Positions 1 to 12,767 of a stretch of 64,000 bases of DNA are shown piece by piece. Source of the DNA: Piper betle (Eukaryota; Streptophyta; Magnoliopsida; Piperales; Piperaceae); assembly GCA_033002965.1 (NCBI GenBank), contig JAURVB010007694.1:124001-188000 (forward strand). Reading direction: 5' to 3'. The notes beneath the pieces were generated by a model that searched no databases, had not been told where the DNA came from, and was given only the letters and a program-made list of their open reading frames with translations. A program made the translations under genes and the position numbers. The stretch's first letter is position 1. Every line of letters begins with the position of its first letter.

Positions 1-303
1 ATTTGTCTTTCCTAACAAGGTTTAGTGTCTTAAAGTTATGATTTTTGAGCTTTTTAAAAAATAATAACCAATTAGGGGCTTGACATTATTTTTATTTTTC
101 CATCATCTTTTCATGTGCATATAGTCTACGTATCATCGCTCTCTCTTTTTATTTCCTCTTTCCAATTGTACCCAGGACATCTTGAAAAGTTGAGTTTAGA
201 TCAGTTACACATACAACATGTAACATCCACCGTTCAACATCTTATACACTGTCTAAATGGTTAAGATTTAGATGAAAATATCAAAAAGAATTAAGGCTTT
301 ACA
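1..303. other. AT-rich flank, no gene seen
   Basis: I see no open frame with family resemblance and no clear repeat boundary here. The right edge is where the family-C LTR appears to begin (TATAAAAC at about 304). Confidence 0.5.
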
Positions 304-661
304 TATAAAACTCGAGCTTCGGGTTAAGGTTTTATGTGCTTGTTTCTTTACTCTGTTCAGATCAGTCTCGAGTTGGTTCAATCCAGACTTGTAAAACCAG
401 GGTTGTCTACATGAGGGTTTTATTGTCAGTTCTGTTGTTACATGAATTGGGTTAGTAGAGTCTAGCCCTTCTTGCCGTGGTTCGTATATGATATGCTCTA
501 TGTTGCCTAGCCTTAGCCTCCTTTGGTGTTCGTTATGCATGTTTAGATGCGGCATGCCCAACTTTTTTATGTTTGGTCCAATTTAACCGTACATAGTTAG
601 ATGTTAGGACCATGTCCCTAACGTGTCTTTAGTGTGCTTGCCGTGTATTTGATAACCTTTC

Positions 662-813
662 TGTAATGACCCAGCCCAATGTGCAAACAATGGGCTAAGT
701 CATTTCTTTAAACGTGGTTAACCAAAGTTAAAGATTTATAGTCCATTCCCACTTATAAATAGAATCTTTGCCCGGTACGTATTGGATGTGGGACTAAATT
801 GAGAGATCTCACA
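662..813. mobile_element. 152-bp solo LTR of a small TRIM-like element
   Basis: This block begins TGTAATGACC, ends GATCTCACA, and is flanked on both sides by CTTTC (657-661 and 814-818). The other R1 LTR (about 7145-7165) has the uninterrupted site with one CTTTC. The TG...CA ends and the perfect 5-bp duplication identify an LTR-type insertion. It carries the short motif ATTGGATGTGGGAC also seen near 59750. Confidence 0.85.
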
Positions 814-904
814 CTTTCGAACTATCCTAACCCCTTTTGGGACCTACAATGCAATTTTCGAAGTGGGGCTGTTCACTATAGGGTAAAACCCCTAATTTTT
901 TGGA

Positions 905-1170
905 TATTGAGATAACACAACCCATACATCTTTTAGCTAACCCAATCCATACTTCTTTAGCTAACCCAATCTATACTTCTTTAACTAACCCAAACCATAC
1001 ATCTATAGGTATGACAGCCATACCTCTATAGGTATGACACCCATACCTTTATAGAATGGCACCCATACCTCTATAGGTATGACACCTATACCTCTATAGG
1101 AATAACACCCATACCACTATGACATCACCAAGCCAATCCATACCTCCTTACCCAACTCATACCTCTTTAG
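905..1170 (+). promoter_or_regulatory. U3 tandem array in R1 5' LTR
   Basis: Two repeat types alternate. One is an AACCCAACCCATAC-type unit of about 24-33 bp. The other is a unit of about 23 bp built on GGTATG-(4-6 nt)-CATACC, which is itself an imperfect palindrome. The array ends about 45 bp before the TATA box at 1217, so it lies where LTR enhancers normally sit. A role in transcription is inference. Confidence 0.6.
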
Positions 1171-1216
1171 GTATGGTACCCAGACCTATGACATCACCAA
1201 ACCAGCCACCCTTTTT

Positions 1217-1224
1217 CTATAAAA
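1217..1224 (+). promoter_or_regulatory. LTR TATA box (CTATAAAA)
   Basis: CTATAAAA occurs at the same place in all three plus-strand family-A LTRs (1217, 7517, 13368). Each time it is followed by a pyrimidine-rich leader and preceded by the GGTATG/CATACC array. Confidence 0.65.
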
Positions 1225-4200
1225 TCCACACCTTCCCTCATATTTTCTCCATTTCTTCATCCCTCACCTCTAACCACTCATTCTACTCTCCTTGGCCTTC
1301 TTTTTCCTCCTTGGAGCTCTAAGAAACTCCCTCCACAATCCTAGCATCCTTGGGTGGTGGGTTTTGAGGTTGGATGCCTTAAAAGACCTCCCCTTGGTCT
1401 TTGCTTGTTAGCATCAGGTTTGGGTTGCCTTTTGTTGCTTGTTCTGTGATGTGTATCACTTTTATGATTATATAAATTTATTTTTAGGACATTTTTATCA
1501 TGTATATCTGAATGTTAGGAGAATTTTAATATACAATCATCTTATTTGGACATGTAAATAAATAGATATCATTTTTACAATGCATGTAGGTCACTGATAT
1601 GCACCATTTCAGTATAAAAATCATATCTTGGCATCCTGATGTTCAATTTGCACGATTCTTATTTTTTTACACTCACAACATGTAGGTATACAACTTTTGT
1701 GTTGTGTATTTTACCTACCATGCCGTATAATTTGCATGTCATGAGGGTAAAAATTGAGGAAAGGTGGCTACTTGGACCGTTATAGTGATATAAGCACTTC
1801 TTTCTCCAATTTTTACTCTTTGACCTTGTAGGATCTGTTGATTCATAGACATGCCATATTTTTCATGGTAATTTTATGAGTTCTTGATAAAATTTTAATC
1901 CTAATATAACCACTAAATAATTATGAACATAACCCATAAGTACACCTTGTATTTCCTGTGTGTTTATGACTATGAGCATGATATGTGATTGTGTTATATT
2001 TTAAGCCACGAATTTTAAACTAATAAAATCTTGTAAAATTATATGATACTGAACTAAGTGTCTACTTGAAAGATGTAAATTTTGAGAATGGTTAAAAATC
2101 ATCTAGGTATGTTTTAGAGGTGTTTACCTAGACAGTGTAAAGATGTTGGGTGAAAACCCTAGTTTTTCACTCCAGTTGTAAATTACCTTAAAATAGGTTA
2201 ACGGTGTTGGATTTTAGTAAAACTTGGTCCACACCTTACCCTATGTCTCAGTAGCACTGTGACCAATTTTGGGGCCATTTGGGTAGGTTCCCAATTTTAT
2301 TTGTGAATTTCAAATTTGTTAGGGTCCAGATAGCTCCAGAAATAGCCCATCCAGTGACCCAAATTGTAAAATCTACTTAGGCCCATTTACAAAGTAAATT
2401 TTGCCTAACTCTTACTGGGCTCAAGCTCCATGTGTTAGACTAACTAGGCCCACTAACCCAAGCCCATTTGGAGTCCTCTAGCCCATGAACCAACAGTTAC
2501 AAAATTGGTGCACAGCCCGAGAACACTATTCCAGCACCTTAGGGCTGAGTTTAATGGGCCTTGTTCCCCTTGATTGGCCCATGGGCCAGCCATGGTGGAA
2601 TTTACCTATGAACCTTAGAGTGTAAGGGACAACCCATCCAAATTTCAGCCCATTTGGACATTGTTAGGCCTATCCGAAAAATTGTATAGTAAGCCCATTT
2701 GATTAAAAACCTTAGAATTGATTAAAACCCACTAAGTGAACATGAAACCAAAACCTTAATTAAGTTACCTAATAAGGTTTAACACTTCACTTAGGACCTA
2801 ATTAAGATAATTAAGTGATGTTAAGTGTTGAGCTTGTGTGGAGGCTTTGCCTCATTTTGCGTGCCAATGTGACCCGATTCTTATTCGGTTCCATCTCCAT
2901 GCTAGGTATCGCGGGTGAGCTCACCGACTAGAATACGAAGCTCTACTCATCTAGGTCTGTAGGACTCTCCTTTGCTTGATCTCTACTTGACTCCATGCGT
3001 GTCGAGTTTAACCGTGTTTTAGATGTAGGATGACATCAGCGGCATTTTATCAGATCCCTTCGATGTCGGGTCATTTAGTCGTGTTTTCTACACATGTTTA
3101 ATAAAACTTCAAGGATGAGACCCCTTGATGGTTTTCAAAACTAAAGCTCTAGAAATATAGTATATAAATCCTCTTCCCTAAACCTATATATATAAGTATG
3201 CACAGTTTTACGGCTTTCACGAATAAGAGAGTGAGCGGTATGGAGATATGTATGGACCGCATTAGTACTCCTTCAAACCCTGAGGTAGTGCGGAGTATGA
3301 GGGTACTGCATAACGCAACACATTTCTGGAATTTGTGGCACTAACTTAACTATTCCTTTTGCCACTCGAGTACCGTGATGGGTGTAATATGGAGGATGTG
3401 AGGGCGTAAGTGTTGTATGTATGAATATGAATATTAGCCGTGCATGTGCGCCGGCACTTGTTTAAGTATGTTTGCTTACCGCCCAGTGTGAGGCAATTCT
3501 GAAGTTTCTTAAGTTTTTGTGGGTAATGGAATACCCATTTGCCAGCTTGTTATTTTACTGGTAGTTATTCGGACCGGTAATCAAATTTATTTGATTACTG
3601 ACATGGTTTTCTATTATATGTAGGTGAGGTTCCTTGGCATTGGCCGGCTTAGGTGCATGGATCAGACGGCTCAGTGGTGGTGGTGGCAGGGGCCCTGTGT
3701 TATGTTGTCTGTTTTAGACTATGTATTTTGTGGATGACTATATGATGGGCATATGCCCTAACTATGTGAACCTTGTATGATTCGGATGTATGCCATGATG
3801 GTTGTGCTAGCATGTTTTATCTTTATATTATTATATTTTACTATGGAGTTATAATACTTTGAGGCAAGTGCTAACCATTGTCTGTAAGGTATATAAGCCC
3901 TAGAGTCCTGGAATATGATCGAGGAGCTAAGTCAGGTACACGAAACGTATTTGGCTGCAACTGTTTGTGTGTTAGAGTAACGTGGGTGGAGGTGTATTTT
4001 ACTGTGGAGTTATAATGCTTTGGGGCAATGCTAACCATCGTCTGCAGGTATATATGTCCGAGAGTCCTGGAACATGACAAGGAGCTAGGTCAGATACATG
4101 AAACGTATTTGGCTATAACTGTTTGTGTGTTAGAGTACTGTGAGTAGAGGAGCTTACGGTTCACACCACTTGAAGACCCACGTGAAGTTTGAGTATTAGG

Positions 4201-4719
4201 GTTTGATGCCCTGATACTCGATGATGTTGTGTAATTCTTTCACGTTTTAATTATTGCTCACGTAGGGTATGTGGAATAGGTAGCCATGACCCTTGTTTAA
4301 ATACTCACATCATCTTCATGTAACTAATAAGAAGACCTAAGCCAATCACTTGAACTAAGTAGTAAGAATATGACGTACACAACAACATGCAACCTCAAAA
4401 CTTTAGCAGGGGTGCGTTTCTTCTATAGTTGGGAGTGACCATCAGATTTTTAAAGTCATCGCTAAGAGTCGTAGGAGTGGTTATACCTCTGTTACGACTA
4501 AGGGTGTTCCTATAGAAATCCTTTAAGTCTAAAATCCTCTTTTGTAGTACGAACTTTGCACGCAATTTATAAAAACCAAGCCTGGTATCCGTCTTAAGCC
4601 TCCATAGAGGGTTAAGATCCGCTTTCGTAAAGTCTAAACATGATAGCCTAACGAGTAGCTTCCAAATTATATTATAATGATTTGGTTCATTCCTTCAGGC
4701 CAAATTGAAGTGTTAAAAC

Positions 4720-4734
4720 TTGGTATCAGAGCCA
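4720..4734 (+). other. Primer-binding site of R1 (tRNA-iMet type)
   Basis: TTGGTATCAGAGCCA lies 2 nt after the 5' LTR end. This is the usual complement of the 3' end of plant initiator tRNA-Met. Confidence 0.9.
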
Positions 4735-5102
4735 AACTCTTGGACTATTATGGCAGCACACTTTTGGGATGCATGTGTTGTACGCTCGTGTTGTATGATA
4801 TGCCTGCATGATATGTTGTATGCCTATATGGTGTATGTAGTTGTTCTGTTTAAAGACCCCCAACTACCCTATGCTGATTTGAAGCCTAGCTGGTAGGTAT
4901 GTCTTTATGTGTGTTTTTGCTAACCTCATTTTTTGTGTTTCCAGCAATTAGTTGTGTGTGGCAGTTTGCAAGCCCTCTGTGTTGGCTACTGTTAGTGGTT
5001 ATATAGTTTGAGTAGATGGTAGGAGGAGGATGCTAAGGTAGACCGACACTACACCATAGGTCATCCCCTAACAAGTGATCCCCATCGCTCGTGTAGGAGC
5101 CG

Positions 5103-6760
5103 GTGGTAGATCCGCAGACAAAGCTGATTAGGGTCTTGCGAGAGGAGCAGCAGGCCCTGAGGGCAGAGCAAATGAGAGCCATGGAGGACCAGCAGTGGTT
5201 CTGTGAGGATATAACCCGACTATTGGATATAGTCTGGGAGATGGGCATGGCCGTGGCTAGACTAGAGAAGAGGCCAACAAGTGAAGAGACACCTGTTGAG
5301 GCCTATGAGCCAGATCGAGTATCACCACTGCCACCGCTGCCAGCTCAGTACCCCCATATTCCACCAGTGTAGTCGGCTATAGGGCGGTTTGATATCGTAA
5401 CCCCAAGGATGCCAGTGAGAGTTCTGCTCCCTAGATAGACTGGCAGTGAGTCAGAGACAGCTAGAACTCATCGTTTTGTTGTTGGAGAGGGCTCAGGCAA
5501 TCAGAGTCCTGAGCAGCCTCATCACACTAGGGAGTGTTGAGATGTTGAGTGCTTCTTGAAGATTGGGAGATATCTATTCTACAAGAGTACGAATCCCGAG
5601 GTCACGTTGGAGTGGATTGACGTGGCTAGATAAGTGTTGATACACTTAGGGTGTCCCCTAGAACTATGAGTGCGCGTGGCCACTGGGGTTATGCAAAGCA
5701 TGGGTAGACTTTGGTGGGACTCTACCCACATAGCCTTTCTGGAGGGCAGGACCCTTGAGCATATTACATTAGACGAGTTGAGGGAGGTCTTCTACTCCAT
5801 GTACTTCTCCGCCACTATTAGAGCAATGAAGAAGATGTAGTTCCTATCTTTAAAGCAGTAGGAGGGTATGTCCACAGCAGAGTACCAGTCCAGGTTCCTC
5901 ATGTTGGAGAGGTTTGCCTTGGGTAGCTTCTCATCAGAGAGGGAGAGGGATGCCCAGTTTGTATCAAGATTAGACAATAGTTTGTGAGTGGTTGTGGCAA
6001 CATTTTCTTATGCAACTCTTGCAAAGGCCATCATGAGGGCACTAGAGTTCGAGCATGACCATGACTCACACCATCAGGCCAAGGGCACCACATCGTCTGG
6101 CAATAAGGGGAAGAAGAACAAAGCACAAGATTAGCAGAGCCCATAGCCAAAGAGAAAGAGGATAGGTGGTGGAGTGACAGTGCACGGATCCAAGGGGCAG
6201 TATGTGTAGAGGTTTCCCCAACAGATGCAAATCTTCCAAGTGTGGCGAGGTGACTTCCAGGAGTACCCTATCTGTCCTGAGTGCCAGAGACACCATCAGG
6301 GTGCCTGCTAGAGAACCAGTGGCACATGCTTTCCGTGTGGAGACACAGGGCACCATGCAGTTGAGTGCCTGATGTAGCCGCATCAACAATACCAGCCCCA
6401 GCAGCAGCAGTAGCAAGGACTTCCTACACCGCCATGGCGGCCACTTCTCGCCCAACATCAAGAGCAAAGGGGGAGAGGTGAGCAGTAGTAGTGGGAGTAG
6501 GGCCACTAGGGCTAGAGAGGCCAACAGGGCCAAAGGGGTCGAGGTCAAGGTCAACAGAGGTAGGCTGGCCTAGTTGCCTTGGACATTGGGCAAACACTGA
6601 CACATGATGTGGCACAGGATGAGGGATAGACACAAGGTGGCAGGCCAGAGCAACAGGGTAGGATGTATACTGCAGCTATTGAGGAGCCCACTTGGGAGCG
6701 TGAGGATGAGATGCAGCAGCATTTCCCCACACTATTCCCCGCGGAGGACGACAACTTGAA
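5103..6760 (+). pseudogene. Degenerate Ty3-like gag of R1
   Basis: This is the remnant of a retroelement capsid/nucleocapsid gene. An 89-codon open start (5103-5372) is rich in Glu, Arg and Gln and has coiled-coil character. From about 5530 to 6060, in pieces, a retrotransposon-gag-like domain can be read: an FLKIGRYLFY stretch, an LREVFYSMYF stretch, and a STAEYQSRFLMLERFA stretch interrupted by in-frame stops. A CCHC zinc knuckle (C-X2-C-X4-H-X4-C) is readable at about 6330-6371, followed by a Gln-rich tail. Several stops and frame changes make it non-coding now. No pol domain follows before the 3' LTR. Confidence 0.75.
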
Positions 6761-6872
6761 GTATTAGCAACCTTTCATGTTTTGGTTGAGTGCTATTGTA
6801 TATTTTATGTTTTGTGTTGTGGCATGTTTATGTGTGTGTAACCCCTTAGGAACCTGGGGCATAATTTTTCTA

Positions 6873-6883
6873 AGCGGAGAAGG
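6873..6883 (+). other. Polypurine tract of R1
   Basis: AGCGGAGAAGG lies just before the TGTAAACCC start of the 3' LTR at 6885, the position expected for plus-strand priming. Confidence 0.6.
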
Positions 6884-6884
6884 T

Positions 6885-9800
6885 TGTAAACCCTGGGCTG
6901 TCCGCCCGAGGGTTGTTACTATTGGTTCGGTTGTTACCTGAATCGGGTTAGTAGGGTCCAACCCTTCTTGCCGTGGCTCGTATATGATATGCTGTAAGTT
7001 GCCCGGCCTTAGCCTCCTTTGGCATTCGGTATGCCTGTTTGAATGTGGTACACCCTACTTTTTCATGTTTGGTCCAATGTAATTGTATATAATTAGATGT
7101 TAGGACTGTGTCCCTTGCGTGTCTTTAGTGTGCTTGCCATGCGTTTGATAACCTTTCGAACTATCCTAACCCCTTTTAGGACATACAGTGCAATTCCTGA
7201 AGTAAAAACCCTTTTAGGATCTCTTTAGGGTAAAAACCCTAACTTTTTGGGTTTTGAGATAACCCAACCCATACCTCTGTTAGCTAACCTAACCCATACT
7301 TCTTTAGCTAACCTACCCCATACATCTATAAATATGACACCCATACCTCTATAGGTATGACACCTATACCTCTGTAGGAATGGCACCGATACCTCTATAA
7401 GTATGGCACCCATACCTATATGACATCACCAAGCCAACCCATACCTCCTTACTCAACTCATACCTCTTTAGGTATGGTACCCATGCTTATGACATCATCA
7501 AACCAACCACCTCTTTCTATAAAATCTACTCCTTCCCTCACCTTTTCACCATTTCTTCTGCCCTCCTCATCTCTAACAACTTTATTCTACTCTCCTTGGA
7601 TAAGAATAGGATAAGGTATGTTTAAGATGTGTTTCACTCCAATTTTAAATTACCTTAAAATAGGTTAACGGTGTTGGATTTTAGTAAAACTTGGTCCACA
7701 CTTATCCTATGTCTCAATAGCAGCGTGACCAATTTTGGGGCCATTTGGATAGGTTCCCAATTTTATTGTAAATTTCAAATTTGTTAGGGCCCAGATAACT
7801 CCAAAAACAGCCAATCCAGTAACCTAAATTGTAAAATCCACTTAGTACCATTTACAAAATAAAAATTTCCTAACTCTTATTGGACTCAAACTCCTTGTGT
7901 TAGCTAACTAGGCCCACTGATCCAAACTCATTTGGAGTCCTCTAGCCCACGAACCAACAGTTATAAAATTTGTGTGCAGGCTAGGAACACTTTTCCAACA
8001 CCATAGGGCTGAGCTTAATAGGCCTTGTTCCCCTTGATTGGTCCATGGGCTAGCCATGGTGTAATTTACCTATGAACCTTACAGTGTAAAGGACAACCCA
8101 TCTAAATTTCAGCCCATTTGGACATTGTTGGGCCTGTCCAAAAAATCGTATCGTAAGCTCATTCGTATGAAAACCCTAGAATTGATTAAATCCCACTAAG
8201 TGAGCATGAAACCAAAACCTTAATTAAGTTACCTAATATAGTTTAACACTTCACTTAGGACCTAATTAAGAAAATTAAGTGATGTTAAGTGTAGAGCTTG
8301 TGTGGGGGCTTGCCTTATTTTGTGTGCCAACGTGACCTGATTCTTATTCGGTTCCATCTCCATGCTGGGTAACACGGGTGAGCTCACTGACTAGAATACG
8401 GAGCTCTAGTCATCCAGGTCCTTAGGACTCTCCTTTGCTTGATATCTACTTGACTCCATGTGTATCGAGTTTAACTGTGGCTTAGACATAGAACGACATC
8501 GACGATATTTTATCAGATCCCTCTCATGTCGGTCCACTTAGTTGTATTTTCTACACATGTTTAATAAAACTACAAGGATTAGACCCATTGTTGATTTTCA
8601 AACTAAAGCTCAAAAATATATGATATAAGCCTCTTCTCTAAACCTATTATATAAGTATGCGCATGTTTATAAATTTCACGAATAAGAGAGTGAGCGGAAT
8701 GGTGATGGTATAGACCACACTAGTACTCTTTCAAACCCTAAGGTAGTGCTATGTATGAGGGTACTGCGTAATGTAGTACATTTCTAGAATTTGGGCACTA
8801 ACTTAACTATTCCTTTTGCAACTCGAGTACCATGGTGGGTGTTATATGGAGGATGTGAGGGGGTAAGCGGTGTATGTATGAATATGAATATTAGCCGTGC
8901 ATGCGAGCCGACACTTGTTTAAGTATGTTTGCTTACCGCCCCGTGTGAGGTAATTCTGAAGTTGCGTAAGTTCCGTGGTTAATGGAATACTCATTTGCTA
9001 GCTTGTTATTTTACCAGTAATTATTCAGATCGGTAATCAAATTTATTTGATTACTGACGTGGTTTTCTATTATATGTAGGTGAGGTTCCCTAGCATTGGC
9101 CGACCTAGGTGCATGGATCAAATGGCACAATGGCGATGGTTGCGGGGGCCCTATATTATGTTGTTTGCTTTAGACTATGTATTTTGTGGATGAATATATG
9201 ATGGGCATATGCCCTAACTATGTGAACCTTGTACAATTCAGATCTATGCTATGATGATTGTGCTAGTATATTTTATCTTTATATTATTATATTTTACTAT
9301 GGAATTATATTACTTTTGGGCATTGCTAACCATTGTCTGTAAGGTATATAAGCCCTAGAGCCTTGGAACATGATGAGGAGCTAAGTCAGGTACACGAAAC
9401 GAATTTGGATGCAACTGTTTGTATCTTAGAGTAACGTGGGTGGAGGGGCTTATGATTCACACCACTTGAAGACCCATGTGAAGTTCGAGTATTAGGGTTT
9501 GATGCCCTGATACTCGATGATGTTTGATTCTCTCAGACTTTAATTATTGCTCACATAGGGTATGTGGAACAGGTAACCATGACCCTTGTTTAAATACTCA
9601 CATCATCTTCATGTAACTAATAAGGAGACCTGAGCCAATCACTTGAACTAAGTAGTAAGAATATAACATGCGCAATAGCATGCAACCTCAAAATTGTAGC
9701 GGAGGTGTGCTTCTTTACAGTTGGGAGTGACCATCAGATTTTTAAAGTCACTGGTAAGAGTCGTAGGAGTGGTTATACCTCTATTACAACTAAGGGTGTT

Positions 9801-10008
9801 CATATAGGAATCCTTTAAGTCTAAAATCTGCCTTTGTAGTATGAACTTTGCACGCATTCTATGAAAACCAAGCCTTGTGTCTGTCTTAAGCCTCCATGGA
9901 GGGTTGAGATCCGCTTCCGTAAGTCTATACGCGATAGCCCAACCAGTAGCTTCCAAATTATAATATCATGATTTAGTCCGTTCCTTCAGACCAAATTGGG
10001 GTGTTACA
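6885..10008 (+). repeat. 3' LTR of R1 (family A, 3.1 kb)
   Basis: It is collinear with 390-4717 but lacks about 850 bp between the leader and the tract beginning TTTCACTCCAATTTTAAATT (join near 7597-7630), and lacks the 152-bp insertion. It contains its own U3 array (7255-7500) and TATA box (7517-7524). It ends in GTGTTACA. Confidence 0.85.
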
Positions 10009-10437
10009 AGACCAGCTTTCGGCCATGAGTATGGGGTCCAAATGGCCATTTGAGCATGTTATGAAGGCTTGCTATATTTGATATACAGATTATAACTTCT
10101 GTATTGGTATAGTAGAACATGAATTACTAGTGTATTCAAGGTATAGAAATTTTTGTCTGCATAATGCCCAGGGTTTTAGGGCTAGATCTAGGTCATTGCT
10201 GCGCTTAATATCTATTTAGGCTTTTTCAGCATACCTCTTTTGCATATATCGTAGGGATTTCAGACTACTTATTGCCCCTATGGTTCCAGTTTGATTTGAG
10301 TCTCAAATTTTTATCTGATTGAGGTTAGGGTTTCAAGGTTCATTTAGCCTTACATCAATTTACGTCTATAGAGCCACTTTTAAGATTCAAGTTAGCTTTG
10401 ACTTTTGTCATCGTCGATCCAAACTTTCCAACCATTT

Positions 10438-10456
10438 ATATATATATATATATATC
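10438..10456. repeat. (TA)n microsatellite
   Basis: A short run of TA dinucleotides within the C1 LTR. A longer, interrupted run is at the equivalent place in the 3' LTR (20813-20845). Confidence 0.8.
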
Positions 10457-11329
10457 GTATGTACCTATGTGGACCCCACTAGGCCCACAAATTGTTAGAC
10501 AATGAGATCTTGCCATGTGACAAGATAGGATCGTCCAGCAAAATTAGAAAAAAAACCTTGCTTTTCTCTCTTGCTATTCTAGAATTTTACCCCTAGAGCC
10601 ACCACCACTTTGCCTGCCGCCGGTGAGTCTTTGACCCTCCTTCGGCCACCAAACCAATATAATCATGACTGCCTTGGAGCCGGCTATTGACCCCATAACC
10701 GTCACCACCACTGGCTCCACCAAAGTTGTAGACAACAACGATGTTTGGATTGTCGATTTCCACTGCGGCCATCGCCTTTTGGGCTCTTTGAGGTGCTATC
10801 GAGCCACCTTTGGTAAGGTTGACCACCCAGATTGATTCCCTTCAACGAGATTTTCCATTTGAGACAAGCCCAACCTCCATCGTGGCCACGATTGCTGCGA
10901 ATGACTCGCGCTTTCCCAACGACGTTTTCTTCCCTATCTGGCTGTTTTTTGGCCAACAGATGACTGACTCCATCGATGACCACCCCAATCACTACCGCCT
11001 TGTCATCCACTTCCAATCTCGACTGGTGGTGATCCCTAGCTCCCCCAGCGTTGGAGTTTTTCAGTGACAAGCACCGTAGGCACGTTTGATGGCTGTCATG
11101 CCTATGAATGTGTCTGCCCAACCTGCACCAGTGTCTATCTGCCCATTTCCATGCCTGTGACTGCTCAGCTGACCCAATCCACCATTTTAGTTAACCCATA
11201 CAGAGTTAACTCAGCCCGAATCTGTCCAGTTTAGCCCAATTGACTCGATTTAGGCCAGTTGACTCAGACGACTTGTTTCAACCCATTTTTGTTTGTTTTT
11301 CGACTGTTTTCAAAAATTCAAGACTCCTT

Positions 11330-12000
11330 ACATTACTTTAGATGATATTCACATTATTTGGTATATTTTAATGTTACAATTGTTTTATTTATTTATTATT
11401 TATTTGTAGTTCTATATATTTATTTGTCGATTATGATGAATGTTTGTATAATTATTTATTATTATTGATAATGTAATTATTTGTTGATATTATTTTTGTT
11501 CATGTTTATATTATCTAATTTAATTAATTGATTAAATATTATTTATTTGTTTGGTCACATTATCATTTATTTGATTTTAGTCATATATTTACATATTTAC
11601 TATTTATAATAATATTATCCATGATTAATTGTTATAAATTATTTATTCATTTATTTACTTAATTAATTATCCATTTAATTAATTAATTAATGACTTATGA
11701 ATTTGTTTATTTGTTTACTTATTTTCATGGGTATGTATTAATTTTTACTCACATTTTGAAATCTTGTATTATTATTATTATTATTTCTTGATTGATGTAT
11801 TATTTATTATCTTTTAGATAAGTGAGTTTGTTTAATTAATTATTAAATAAAATTTTATCTAAATTTTATCTGTTATTTATTCACTTATTTATTTTCAATT
11901 GGTTTTGTTGTATTTATTATTATTTTGTGTTTACTCATGTACCTATTATTTTATTTATTATTTTTTATTTATTTGGGTTATTTTTATTTATTATTTGGGT
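11330..12000. repeat. AT-rich TTTA/ATTT low-complexity block of family-C LTR
   Basis: About 670 bp made almost entirely of TATTTATT-like words. The reverse-complement equivalent is at 23340-23870 in the minus-strand family-C LTR, so the block is a normal part of this LTR and not a random expansion. Confidence 0.7.
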
Positions 12001-12767
12001 ATACCTCGATTTGCACGTTAAGTTTATAGGTATGGATTTGTTTAGCATTGGCTCTTGATTAAGTTGATGTTATTGTTGATGCAACCACGACCAGACATCA
12101 TATATATAGTTGTCAGTCTTTTGTTTAGCAGTTGGTCTCGATATAGGTTTTGGGGTCTAAGCTTACCTTGGATGTGCTGATGAGTTTGGAGCTTGGACCA
12201 CAGGCTTATTAAGACTCTTCTAATATTTATCGTTTACTCTATTGTGGATTTAATTTCCAAATTGAAGGACGTATCATCTAGATGCATTTTATTTATGTGA
12301 TTAATAAGCGATGAGCTCACTCAAGTTGTTTTCAAACTTAGATCCACCTCATGTTGTCTTTGAGCTCACTTAAATGATTCCCTTCCTAGTCATATATATA
12401 GTTTTTATCGAATTTTCAGTGAGCCGAGAGTTGGTGAATTTAACGTTGCGTATATCGTGAGAGGGGGCATTACCAAGTCGCAAAGGGCTCTGGTTTAGTG
12501 AGAGAGTTGTTTCATTCCCTAAGGATCCTGACATCTCTACGTCTTGAGCTTCATCACAATCAGAGAGGCGTTGAGTAGACGGTATTATTTTGTACAATGT
12601 ATGTCTAGACTTGTGGTATCAAAGGGTTCTCAAGGTGACTACCTAAGAGTACTTGGTCATTGCCCTCTTAGCCAGGTGTTATATGAAAGTTTGGAGAGGG
12701 CTTAGGTTATGTGCATTTTCTCAAGAGTGGGACCAATTATTACCGAGAGTGGCATACCACCAAGACC

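Larger units (their letters stand above)
390..4717 (+). repeat. 5' LTR of R1 (family A, 4.3 kb)
   Basis: It starts TGTAAAACC and ends near GTGTTAAA (an altered GTGTTACA). It contains the U3 tandem array (905-1170), a TATA box at 1217-1224 and a 152-bp inserted mini-LTR (662-813). Relative to the 3' LTR it has about 850 bp more downstream of the TATA region, roughly 1300-2150. Confidence 0.85.
390..10008 (+). mobile_element. R1: gag-only LTR retrotransposon (family A, Ty3-like)
   Basis: The 5' LTR spans 390-4717 and the 3' LTR 6885-10008. They are collinear over most of their length and differ by indels. A perfect tRNA-iMet primer site (TTGGTATCAGAGCCA, 4720-4734) follows the 5' LTR, and a purine run (AGCGGAGAAGG, 6873-6883) precedes the 3' LTR. 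Flanking bases are AGACT (385-389) and AGACC (10009-10013), a 4/5 target-site duplication. Joining the flanks restores the family-C LTR, so R1 inserted into C1. The internal region is only about 2.2 kb and encodes a broken gag. No protease, reverse transcriptase, RNase H or integrase motif is visible, so the element would need enzymes in trans. Confidence 0.85.

Noticed and set aside
905..1170. CRISPR-like repeat-spacer array
   Set aside because: The units are contiguous degenerate tandem repeats in a plant LTR, with no uniform spacers and no cas genes.
6066..6754. Minus-strand open frames rich in Leu
   Set aside because: They are antisense to the degenerate gag region; the zinc knuckle is on the plus strand.
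10593..11121. Overlapping open frames near 10.6-11.1 kb on both strands
   Set aside because: They fall in the GC-rich block of the C1 LTR; no family resemblance and in-frame decay in the related copy at 20990-21500.
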